In this document: positions 35,754 through 43,994 of the stretch, one piece after another
Layout: every line of letters begins with the position of its first letter
Numbering within the stretch: position 1 is the stretch's first letter
Source of the DNA: an uncultured Eubacterium sp.
Lineage (GTDB): Bacteria; Bacillota; Clostridia; Lachnospirales; Lachnospiraceae
Reading direction: 5' to 3'
DNA length: 52,441 bases
Assembly (NCBI GenBank): GCA_947089855.1
Contig: CAMUML010000028.1
Span: forward strand, 1 to 52,441
Program-made: the position numbers and the translations under genes
The notes under the pieces: generated by a model
What the model was told of the DNA's origin: nothing
Seen by the model: only the letters and a program-made list of their open reading frames with translations
Databases searched by the model: none

Positions 35754-36808
35754 GTATCATTAGCTTTACGGAAAAAGGGAAACAGCTTTCAGGGCGTATT
35801 GCAAAGCTGCTGGATAAGGAATTGGAAGTTAAATTGTATACAAAATGCAAGGCAGGTATAAAGGACGGTACCCCTTCCGAAATTTTATTTGTAAAAACAT
35901 CCGTTGGAGATTGGGCAAGGGAACGGATGCAGGAAAGAACTGCCCTGCTGTTTATCGGGGCATGTGGGATTGCGGTGAGGGCAGTAGCGCCTTCTATTAC
36001 GGATAAGCTGCGGGATGCCCCGGTACTTGTAATGGATGAACAAGGGAAATACGTTATTCCGATTTTATCAGGGCATATAGGCGGCGCAAACGGCCTTGCA
36101 AACCTTATAGCAGACAAAACAGGGGCAGAAGCTGTAATCACTACAGCAACAGATATTAATAAAAAATTTGCTGTGGACATGTTTGCAAAAAGAAATAGCC
36201 TGTATATTACAAATAAAGATGGGATTGTCAAAGTATCATCCAAGGTATTAGCCGGAAAAGAGGTTACAATATCCATAGAGCCGGGGCATGAAACCACTTG
36301 CAAAGAAAAAGGCGTGCAGATTGTCCCATATCCGCCGGCAGGATTTGTGGATGTTGTAGTGACTTCCGAAGATGATGTGTTTGAGGCCTCTATTGTGTTG
36401 AAACCAAGGGAGTATGTGATAGGAATTGGCTGTAAAAGAGGGAAAAATGTGAATGAAATAGATGCTTTTATTTCGAAAACAATCAGTCAGATGGGGATTT
36501 CTATTATGCAGATTTTTGCACTTTCCTCTATTTCGCAAAAGCGTAATGAACAAGGGCTTCTTGAATGGTGCGATAGAAAAGGGATTGCGTTTTTTACATA
36601 TACGGCAGAAGAATTGCGGGAAGTAAACGGAAATTTTACAGGGTCGGCTTTTGTTAAGGGCCATGTTGGCGTTGATAATGTTTGTGAAAGGGCGGCAGTA
36701 AAGCATTGCGGAAGGAATGGAAAACTGCTTGTCCCCAAAATAGCGGAAAATGGTATGACAATTGCGGTTGCTAAGAGGGAATGGAAGGTATGTTTTGATG
36801 GCAAATAG
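35744..36808 (+). CDS. cbiG: cobalt-precorrin-5A hydrolase
   Basis: A 354-residue CbiG that opens the delta-lactone and releases C20 as acetaldehyde. The N-terminal part shows LLFIGACGIAVRAVAP and the central domain shows VLVMDEQGKYVIPILSGHIGGANGLA. The C-terminal domain has IGIGCKRGKNVNEIDAFI and ends before VAKREWKVCFDG. It overlaps genes on both sides. Confidence 0.95.
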   Translation: MGLSIISFTEKGKQLSGRIAKLLDKELEVKLYTKCKAGIKDGTPSEILFVKTSVGDWARERMQERTALLFIGACGIAVRAVAPSITDKLRDAPVLVMDEQGKYVIPILSGHIGGANGLANLIADKTGAEAVITTATDINKKFAVDMFAKRNSLYITNKDGIVKVSSKVLAGKEVTISIEPGHETTCKEKGVQIVPYPPAGFVDVVVTSEDDVFEASIVLKPREYVIGIGCKRGKNVNEIDAFISKTISQMGISIMQIFALSSISQKRNEQGLLEWCDRKGIAFFTYTAEELREVNGNFTGSAFVKGHVGVDNVCERAAVKHCGRNGKLLVPKIAENGMTIAVAKREWKVCFDGK

Positions 36809-37559
36809 AATTTATATCGTAGGGATGGGGCCGGGCAGTGAAGAAATGATGACACAAGAAGCATTGCATATATTAGGCCAGTCAGAGGTGATTGTTGGTT
36901 ACACATTGTATATAAAGCTGCTGGGCGGGCGCTTTCCCGGGAAAAAACTGTTATCCACACCGATGCACCAGGAGGAGGAACGGTGCAGGCTTTGTTTTGA
37001 GGAATCTGAAAAGGGAAAAAAAGTAGCCCTTGTATGCAGCGGCGATGCGGGAATTTATGGGATGGCGTCTTTGATGTACGAGATCGGGAAAGCGTATCCG
37101 GATATAGAACTTCAGGTTATCGCAGGGATTACTGCGGCAAGCAGCGGGGCGGCACTTCTGGGGGCGCCACTGAACCATGATTTTTGTGTTATCAGTTTGA
37201 GTGACCTGCTGACACCGTGGGAAAGGATTGAAAAAAGGCTGCATGCAGCCGCAATAGGTGATTTTGCCATTGTATTGTATAATCCGTCCAGCCATAAAAG
37301 AAAAGATTATCTGATGAGGGCATGTGATATTCTACTGTGCAGTATAGAGGATGGACGGTCCTGCGGGTATGTTGAAAATATAGGAAGGGACGGGACAAAG
37401 GTGGAAACCTGTACCTTAAAGGAGTTAAGGGGCCGTAAAGCCAATATGTTTACTACGGTATTTATTGGGAACTCAGGAACGGAAATCATAAATGGGAGGC
37501 TAATCACGAAACGGGGCTATCAAATTGAAAAAAGTACTGATATTTGCAGGGACAACTGA
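36798..37559 (+). CDS. cbiH: cobalt-factor III / precorrin-3B C17-methyltransferase
   Basis: A 253-residue SAM-dependent methylase that performs ring contraction with C17 methylation. RIYIVGMGPGSEEMMTQEA is the SAM loop. VCSGDAGIYGMASLMYE and CVISLSDLLTPWERIEKRL are CbiH/CobJ-specific. The ATG at 36798 lies inside the end of cbiG with GGAAGG about 10 bp upstream. Confidence 0.95.
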   Translation: MANRIYIVGMGPGSEEMMTQEALHILGQSEVIVGYTLYIKLLGGRFPGKKLLSTPMHQEEERCRLCFEESEKGKKVALVCSGDAGIYGMASLMYEIGKAYPDIELQVIAGITAASSGAALLGAPLNHDFCVISLSDLLTPWERIEKRLHAAAIGDFAIVLYNPSSHKRKDYLMRACDILLCSIEDGRSCGYVENIGRDGTKVETCTLKELRGRKANMFTTVFIGNSGTEIINGRLITKRGYQIEKSTDICRDN

Positions 37560-39627
37560 AGGAAGAAAATTATCGGAATATCTAGCAGAGGCTGGAATAA
37601 ACCATACAATCTGTGTGGCAACGGAGTACGGCGAAATTGTTTTAAAACAGCATCCCCTTGTAAAAGTACATCAGGGGAGGATGGACCAGGAACAGATAGA
37701 AAGATTCCTGGCCAATGGAAAATTTGACGTTGTAGTAGACGCGACACATCCTTTTGCCAAGGAAATTACTTGTAATATACAGGCAGCATTGAAAGAAATG
37801 GAGCAGATTGGAATAGTAATCCCTTATTTAAGGTTGAAAAGAGGCGGCATTGCGGAAAGGGAAAACGGCATTGCTTATTTTGCGTCAACCGAAGCATGTG
37901 TGAAAGCGTTAGAAGGTACGGAGGGAAATATTCTCCTGACTACGGGCAGCAAGGAATTGTACAAGTATTGTGTTTCTGACAGGATCAAACATCGGTTGTA
38001 TGTAAGGGTACTTCCAAGTGTGGAAAGCATTTCCCTTTGCATGGGGCAGGGCATCCAGGGAAAACAGGTGATTGCAATGCAGGGGCCATTTTCTACAGAA
38101 ATGAATGAAGCTATCCTCCGCCAATATGGAATCGCTTATCTGGTAACAAAAGAAAGCGGCGCCCCTGGCGGTTATCAGGAAAAAATAAACGCCGCAAAAA
38201 GGGCCGGGGCGAAGATATTTGTAATAGGCTGCCCGGAAGGGGGCGAAGGGTACCCTTTTTCAAAAATATGCCAAAAGCTCGAAGAAATAGGTGTGGAAAT
38301 ATTCCAAACGGAGAAGCAGATAAAAGGGAATATGGAAATCATTCTGGCAGGCATTGGTATGGGGCATGCAAACTGCCTGACGAAAGAAGTAGAAAAGGCT
38401 ATTGGCGAAGCGGATATTTTATTAGGGGCAGAGAGGATGCTTCAGGCTGCCTGTTCGAAAGCGGAAAAACATCCTTTTTATCAGGCAGAACAGATTATCC
38501 CTTACCTACATGATATACAGAGTGGAAATTTATGGATGGAAAATAAAAAAGTGGTGGTCCTTTTTTCAGGGGATAGCGGATTTTATAGCGGATGCCAGTA
38601 TTTATATCCGGTGCTGGAAAAAGAAATCTTAGAAGGGCGCTTGCGGGCGTCTTTATGTAGCCTTCCGGGTATTTCCTCCGTATCTTATTTGGCCGCCTGC
38701 ATTGGGGAAAGTTATCAGGATGCGGCTATATATAGTATGCATGGAAAAAAATTATGCAACCTTGTACGGCGGATTAAAAACAGTCCAAAAACATTTCTAA
38801 TTACATCTGGGGTGAAAGATATAAACCAGCTGGGGGAAATGTTGATCGATGCTGGGATGCAAAAATGTGAAATAATAACAGGGTACCAGTTATCCTATAA
38901 GGGGCAGCGGGTGGAAAGGCATACGCCGTTAGAATGTATGGGGTTGAAGGGGGAAGGTTTATATACATGTCTTATCAGAAATCCGTATGCTATGCGCGCA
39001 AGATTGACACATGGTATTGCAGATGGACAGTTTATCAGGGGCAGGATTCCTATGACAAAAGAAGAAATCCGGGAGGTTAGTATTTGTAAGCTGCGGTTAA
39101 AAAGCGGGGCGGTTGTTTATGACATTGGCAGCGGCACAGGTTCTGTTGCAATAGAAATAGCGGGCATTTCTGACGATTTGCTGGTGTATGCGGTGGAACA
39201 AAACCACGAAGCAGTTTCTTTCATTGAAAAGAATAAAAAGGAGTTTGGGCTGGTAAATATAACAGTGGTAGAGGCGGTGGCGCCGGAGGGGCTAGCCGGG
39301 CTTCCAATGGCGACGCACGCATTTATAGGGGGAAGCAATGGCAGATTAAAGCAAATACTGGCGGCGCTGCGGCAGATTAACCCTAATATGAGGGTTGTGG
39401 TAAACGCCGTCAGTATGGAGACAATCTGTGAGATGCGGGAGGTTTTATCAATGGATGGTATGGTAAATGAAGAGGCTGTACAATTACAGGTAAGCAGGGC
39501 AAAAAAAGCAGGAAGCCATCATTTAATACAGTCCGGGAATCCGGTTTGGATTTTCGCATTTGATTTTAGCGGCGGGGGTGCTAAATGCCAGCAGTGCTTG
39601 CCCCATGCGGACCAAAATGGAGTGTAG
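37525..39627 (+). CDS. CbiJ-CbiE-CbiT triple fusion
   Basis: A 700-residue protein joining three enzymes. Residues 1-260 are CbiJ, cobalt-precorrin-6A reductase (FAGTTEGRKLSEYLAEAG, VDATHPFAKEIT). Residues 270-480 are CbiE, the C5 methyltransferase (ILAGIGMGHANCLTKEV, FSGDSGFYSG, PGISSVSYLAA). Residues 510-690 are CbiT, the C15 methyltransferase/decarboxylase (TKEEIREVSICKL, VYDIGSGTGSVAIEIA, AFIGGSNGRLKQIL). The CbiE-CbiT half is the common CobL-type fusion; the added CbiJ links three consecutive steps. The likely start is TTG 37525, inside the end of cbiH. Confidence 0.93.
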   Translation: MKKVLIFAGTTEGRKLSEYLAEAGINHTICVATEYGEIVLKQHPLVKVHQGRMDQEQIERFLANGKFDVVVDATHPFAKEITCNIQAALKEMEQIGIVIPYLRLKRGGIAERENGIAYFASTEACVKALEGTEGNILLTTGSKELYKYCVSDRIKHRLYVRVLPSVESISLCMGQGIQGKQVIAMQGPFSTEMNEAILRQYGIAYLVTKESGAPGGYQEKINAAKRAGAKIFVIGCPEGGEGYPFSKICQKLEEIGVEIFQTEKQIKGNMEIILAGIGMGHANCLTKEVEKAIGEADILLGAERMLQAACSKAEKHPFYQAEQIIPYLHDIQSGNLWMENKKVVVLFSGDSGFYSGCQYLYPVLEKEILEGRLRASLCSLPGISSVSYLAACIGESYQDAAIYSMHGKKLCNLVRRIKNSPKTFLITSGVKDINQLGEMLIDAGMQKCEIITGYQLSYKGQRVERHTPLECMGLKGEGLYTCLIRNPYAMRARLTHGIADGQFIRGRIPMTKEEIREVSICKLRLKSGAVVYDIGSGTGSVAIEIAGISDDLLVYAVEQNHEAVSFIEKNKKEFGLVNITVVEAVAPEGLAGLPMATHAFIGGSNGRLKQILAALRQINPNMRVVVNAVSMETICEMREVLSMDGMVNEEAVQLQVSRAKKAGSHHLIQSGNPVWIFAFDFSGGGAKCQQCLPHADQNGV

Positions 39628-39653
39628 GGCCAAAAGGAAGGTGTGTTATTTGC

Positions 39654-41030
39654 ATGAATTTAAAAAGGATTATGATTGCTTCCACGAAAAGTGGAAGTGG
39701 GAAAACAGTAGCTACCTGTGCCTTGCTTCAGATATTAAAGGATTGTGGCTGGAAGGCCGTTTCCTATAAATGTGGGCCGGATTATATTGACCCGATGTTC
39801 CATGAAAAGGCCATCGATATTCCGGCAAAAAATCTGGACACGTTCTTTACAGGTGAAGAAAAGACAAGGGAACTTTTTCAAAACAGTGCACAAAATATGG
39901 ACTTTGCAGTTTTTGAAGGCGTTATGGGGCTATATGATGGATTAGGGGGCGTTAGGGAAGAAGGTTCTTCCTATCATCTTGCCGAAGTGACAAAAACACC
40001 GATTGTGCTTATGGTTGATGCGAAGGGGATGGGGCGGTCCATGATACCGTTGATAGCAGGATTTCTTAATTATGATAAGAAACATCTGATACAGGGCATC
40101 ATACTGAATCGGGTAACAAAGGGATACTATGAAACATTAACCCCATTGATAGAGGAAGAGCTCAAAACCAGGATAATTGGATATTTGCCCCAAACGGAGG
40201 AATTTCATATTGGCAGCAGGCATTTGGGGCTCTTTCTGCCGGATGAAGTGAATGATATAAAAGAAAAATTGCAGGCAGCTTCGGAATTATTTTCAAAAAC
40301 AGTTTCCATAGAGCGTATCAAAGAAATAGCTAAAAGTGCGGCAGAATTGGAAGAACCGGCCAATGGTTTTATGGAAGGGGCTGCTTTCATGGACACCCGT
40401 CCAACGGTTGCAGTGGCAAAAGATGAAGCCTTTTGCTTTTATTATGCAGATAATATCCGCTTATTGGAGGAATATGGTGCAAAGATAACGTATTTTTCTC
40501 CGTTACGGGATGAAAAACTGCCGCAAGGATGCCATGCCCTGTTATTCGGGGGCGGTTATCCGGAGCTGTATGCAAAGCAGCTGAGTGAAAATATGGGCAT
40601 GCGCAGGGCGGTCAATCATGCGGTAAAAAATGGAATGCCGATTGTGGCGGAGTGTGGCGGTTTTATGTATTTGCATTCTTTCTTAAAAGATAAAAAAGGG
40701 ATTTGCTATGATATGGCAGGAGTTATTCCTGCCACTTGTTTTTATACCGGAAGGCTGGTCCGTTTCGGCTACATAGAACTCCGGGAAAAACAAATGCATT
40801 TTCTGGCCAATGGCGCGTGTATCAAAGGGCATGAATTCCATTATTATGACAGCACCTGTAACGGATCGGACGTAATGGCAGTGAAACCGGCAACGGGGAA
40901 AGGGTATTCTTGCATTATCGAAAATAAAACGCAGTGGATGGGGTTCCCGCATTTATATTATCCGTCAAATCCTGTGTTTGCATGGGCGCTAATTGAGAAA
41001 GCCAAGAAATATGAAAAAGCAATGGTATAA
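39654..41030 (+). CDS. cbiA: cobyrinic acid a,c-diamide synthase
   Basis: A 458-residue glutamine-dependent amidase acting on the a and c carboxylates. STKSGSGKTVATCALLQ is the ATP loop, YKCGPDYIDPMFH and FEGVMGLYDGLGG follow, and the class I GATase nucleophile is in IVAECGGFMYLH. The start at 39654 is preceded by GGAAGG at a longish distance; the in-frame ATG at 39585 inside the fusion gene is judged too early. It is the last gene of the cobalamin operon. Confidence 0.95.
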   Translation: MNLKRIMIASTKSGSGKTVATCALLQILKDCGWKAVSYKCGPDYIDPMFHEKAIDIPAKNLDTFFTGEEKTRELFQNSAQNMDFAVFEGVMGLYDGLGGVREEGSSYHLAEVTKTPIVLMVDAKGMGRSMIPLIAGFLNYDKKHLIQGIILNRVTKGYYETLTPLIEEELKTRIIGYLPQTEEFHIGSRHLGLFLPDEVNDIKEKLQAASELFSKTVSIERIKEIAKSAAELEEPANGFMEGAAFMDTRPTVAVAKDEAFCFYYADNIRLLEEYGAKITYFSPLRDEKLPQGCHALLFGGGYPELYAKQLSENMGMRRAVNHAVKNGMPIVAECGGFMYLHSFLKDKKGICYDMAGVIPATCFYTGRLVRFGYIELREKQMHFLANGACIKGHEFHYYDSTCNGSDVMAVKPATGKGYSCIIENKTQWMGFPHLYYPSNPVFAWALIEKAKKYEKAMV

Positions 41031-41058
41031 GGCAGCAAAAATAGCGGCCAATCAATAC

Positions 41059-41087
41059 TTGAAATTTCCCGTAATAAGTAATATGAT
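41059..41087 (+). promoter_or_regulatory. promoter of pheA
   Basis: TTGAAA (41059-41064), 17-bp spacer, TATGAT (41082-41087). Transcription would begin near 41094, leaving a leader of about 70 bases before the GTG. I see no T-box or peptide leader in that short space. Confidence 0.75.
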
Positions 41088-41166
41088 AGATACAGTAAAA
41101 AGCACCAAAAAATAACCGCTTATCATCTGTTAAATTAGTAACTATGATAGGCATGGAGGCAAACAC

Positions 41167-42303
41167 GTGAAAGATTTAAGTATCATCAGGGAAGAAATTG
41201 ACCAGGTAGATAAAGAAATAGCGGCACTGTATGAAAAACGGATGCAGCTTACCTCAGAGGTTGCAGCGTATAAAATACAGGCAGGGAAAAAGGTATATGA
41301 CCCAGAACGGGAGCTAGAAAAGCTGGAAACGCTGTCGGGGCTTGTGCCAGACGGTTTTTTAAGGAAAGGCATCCGGGAATTGTTTGCGCATATAATGATG
41401 ATCAGCAGGAAACGCCAGTACCAGCTTATGCAGGGCAATGCGGGGGCGGCGGATGGCTTTACGCCAGTGCCAAAAATCGATGCCGCGCATGCCCGCGTGG
41501 TATTCCAGGGTGTGGAAGGCGCCTATGCGCACATTGCGGTAAATGAGTATTTTGGCAGCGGAGTAGGCAGTTTCCATGTGGAGAGCTGGCGGGAGGCGAT
41601 GGAGGCGATCAAAAACGGGGAAGCGGACTATGCTGTGCTCCCGATTGAAAATTCCACTGCAGGGGTTGTAGCGGAAAACTATGACCTGCTGGTGGAATAT
41701 GGGCATACGATTATCGGCGAATCCATCCTGCCGGTCAGGCATTGCCTGCTGGGCCTGCCAGGGGCGCGGCTTTCGGATATAGAAAGCGTGAGTTCGCATC
41801 CACAAGCGCTTGCCCAGTGCAGCCAGTATCTGCAGGCACATGGGCAGTGGAAATGCAGCCAGGAGAACAATACTGCGGTTGCGGCACAGCATGTGAAAGA
41901 AGCAGGGGATAAAAGCAGGGCTGCCATTGCAAGCGCACTGACCGCACAATTATACGGGCTGCAGGTCCTGGAAAAAGATATTCAGACAAACAGCGCAAAT
42001 TCTACAAGGTTTATTATTGTTACGAAACAGAAAATATTTTTGGCCCATGCATCCAAAGTGAGTATTTGCCTGACTACAAAACATCAAAGCGGTTCTTTGT
42101 ACCATGCATTATCGCACATTATCTATAATGATTTAAATATGAATTTTATCCAGTCCCGCCCGCTGCAAGGACAGGACGGGCAAAACTGGCGGTACCGCTT
42201 CTTTATTGATTTTGAAGGGAATTTAAAAGAAAGCGCTGTCAGGAATGCTTTGTGCGGGCTTACCGAAGAATGTGAAAATGTACGTGTGCTTGGGAATTAC
42301 TAA
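41167..42303 (+). CDS. pheA: bifunctional chorismate mutase / prephenate dehydratase
   Basis: A 378-residue P-protein for phenylalanine synthesis. Residues 1-90 are an AroQ chorismate mutase (IDQVDKEIAALYEKRMQL, VYDPERE). About 110-290 is prephenate dehydratase (FQGVEGAYAHIAVNEYFG, LPIENSTAGVV, and SANSTRFIIV with the catalytic Thr). About 296-378 is an ACT domain for feedback control (SGSLYHALSHI). The GTG start has GGAGG 8 bp upstream. It has its own promoter and is independent of the B12 operon. Confidence 0.95.
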   Translation: MKDLSIIREEIDQVDKEIAALYEKRMQLTSEVAAYKIQAGKKVYDPERELEKLETLSGLVPDGFLRKGIRELFAHIMMISRKRQYQLMQGNAGAADGFTPVPKIDAAHARVVFQGVEGAYAHIAVNEYFGSGVGSFHVESWREAMEAIKNGEADYAVLPIENSTAGVVAENYDLLVEYGHTIIGESILPVRHCLLGLPGARLSDIESVSSHPQALAQCSQYLQAHGQWKCSQENNTAVAAQHVKEAGDKSRAAIASALTAQLYGLQVLEKDIQTNSANSTRFIIVTKQKIFLAHASKVSICLTTKHQSGSLYHALSHIIYNDLNMNFIQSRPLQGQDGQNWRYRFFIDFEGNLKESAVRNALCGLTEECENVRVLGNY

Positions 42304-42402
42304 TGCAGCTGGCAAAACGGCGGCTAAAGGTGCAGGCCGGAAAACACCAGGGCAGCAGTTTGCCGGGGCGGCAGGGGGAAAATATAAAGAAGAGGAGAAA
42401 TT

Positions 42403-43944
42403 ATGGCAATCATAACATTTGCGGCAATTTATATCGGCTCCTATGAGGTGAGCTTAAAGATTTTTGAATTATCCGGGAAAAAGAAAATCCGCGAGATTGA
42501 CCACATCCGCTCAAGGATGGAGCTTGGCCGGGATACGTTCCATTCCGGCGTGATAGGGTATGACCTGGTGGATGAACTGTGCGATACCCTGCTGGATTTT
42601 GTCAAGATCATGCAGGGCTACAAGGTAAAGGAATACCGGGCGTTTGCAGGGAATGTCGTTGGGGAAGCCAAAAACCGGTTTTTTATTTTAGACCAGATCA
42701 AGACAAAGACAGGGCTGGATTTTGGGACATTGAGCAACTCGGAGCGCCGTTTCCTTACCTATAAAGGGGTTGCGGCAAAGGAAGGCTTTGATGAGATGAC
42801 AAAAGACAGTGCCGCAGTCATTGATGTCGGCGGCGGCAGCCTGCAGATAACGCTTTTTATGGGTGGCAGCGTCGTGACGACACAGCACCTCGCGATTGGG
42901 AATATGCGCCTGATGGAAATGCTGTCTGGAATAGACCAGAATGTGCAGCACTTAGAATACCAGATGGAAGAATTGGTGGATAAGGAGCTGGCAGTTTTCC
43001 TGGCGCAGTATATGAAGCCGGGAGAAGAAATTAAAAACGTAATCTTAATGGGTGCTTTTATAACGGAGATTATGCGCAAGATTAAAAAAAGCAGCGAAAA
43101 TAAAAATATGGTGGAAGCAGATAAATTTATCAGTTTCTTGAAAAAGCTGGATAAAAAGAGTGTAGAAGAAATATCGGAAGAGCTGAATTTGTCCAACGAA
43201 AATGATATGCTGGTGCTTCCGTCCGTGATCTTGTATGCGAAGCTGACACAGGCTATGCACGCGAAAAATATCTGGTTTCCGGATGTGGACATTAGTGACG
43301 CTATCGCATACGATTATGCGCATACCCATAAAATCGTGCATCCGCTGCATGATTTTGACGAAGATATTTTGTCGGCGGCGAAAAATATGTCCTTGCGCTA
43401 TATGAGCTATTCGCAGCATATCGACGCATTGGCCGAAATGTCCGTCCTTTTGTTTGACGCTATGAAAAAAGTACATGGGATGGGGAAACGGGAGCGCCTT
43501 CTGCTTAAAGTAGCAGCCATTTTGCATGACTGCGGGAAATATATTAGCCTTGCCAACAGCGCTATGTGTGCCTGCCAGGTAATACGGGCTACGGAAATCA
43601 TCGGTTTGACGCAATTGGAACGTGAAATTGTAGCAAGCGTCGTGTTGTACCATTCTACGCCTTTAGACCCTTATGAAGAGTTGGCAGACCGGATGGACAG
43701 CCACAGTTATATGGTAGTTGCGAAATTGGCGGCCATTATGAAAGCAGCGAATGCGATGGACCGCAGCCATCGGCAGAAATTTAAAAACGTCAAGGCGGTC
43801 ATTAAAAATACGCAGCTGGTGATTACGATCGAATCGATGGACGACATTTCCCTGGAGAAAGGGCGCCTGGCGGCAAAAGCGGGTGATTTTGAAGGGATTT
43901 TTGGATTAAAGCCGGTGATACGGGAAAAACGGGTTTATGATTGA
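42403..43944 (+). CDS. ppx: exopolyphosphatase/guanosine pentaphosphatase (Ppx/GppA) with C-terminal HD domain
   Basis: A 513-residue protein. The N-terminal part is an ASKHA-fold Ppx/GppA phosphatase, with AAIYIGSYEVSLKIFEL, LSNSERRFLTYKGV and the phosphate loop VIDVGGGSLQITLF. From about 330 a helical HD-type domain follows, with AAILHDCGKYIS carrying HD and a later VVLYHS. It removes terminal phosphate from polyphosphate or pppGpp. It lies directly upstream of ppk, so synthesis and breakdown of polyphosphate are coupled. AGGAG precedes the ATG. Confidence 0.92.
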   Translation: MAIITFAAIYIGSYEVSLKIFELSGKKKIREIDHIRSRMELGRDTFHSGVIGYDLVDELCDTLLDFVKIMQGYKVKEYRAFAGNVVGEAKNRFFILDQIKTKTGLDFGTLSNSERRFLTYKGVAAKEGFDEMTKDSAAVIDVGGGSLQITLFMGGSVVTTQHLAIGNMRLMEMLSGIDQNVQHLEYQMEELVDKELAVFLAQYMKPGEEIKNVILMGAFITEIMRKIKKSSENKNMVEADKFISFLKKLDKKSVEEISEELNLSNENDMLVLPSVILYAKLTQAMHAKNIWFPDVDISDAIAYDYAHTHKIVHPLHDFDEDILSAAKNMSLRYMSYSQHIDALAEMSVLLFDAMKKVHGMGKRERLLLKVAAILHDCGKYISLANSAMCACQVIRATEIIGLTQLEREIVASVVLYHSTPLDPYEELADRMDSHSYMVVAKLAAIMKAANAMDRSHRQKFKNVKAVIKNTQLVITIESMDDISLEKGRLAAKAGDFEGIFGLKPVIREKRVYD

Positions 43945-43994
43945 CAGCCGCAGCATTGTTCGGGATGCATCGTTAGAAAAGAAAGGGAAGATAC

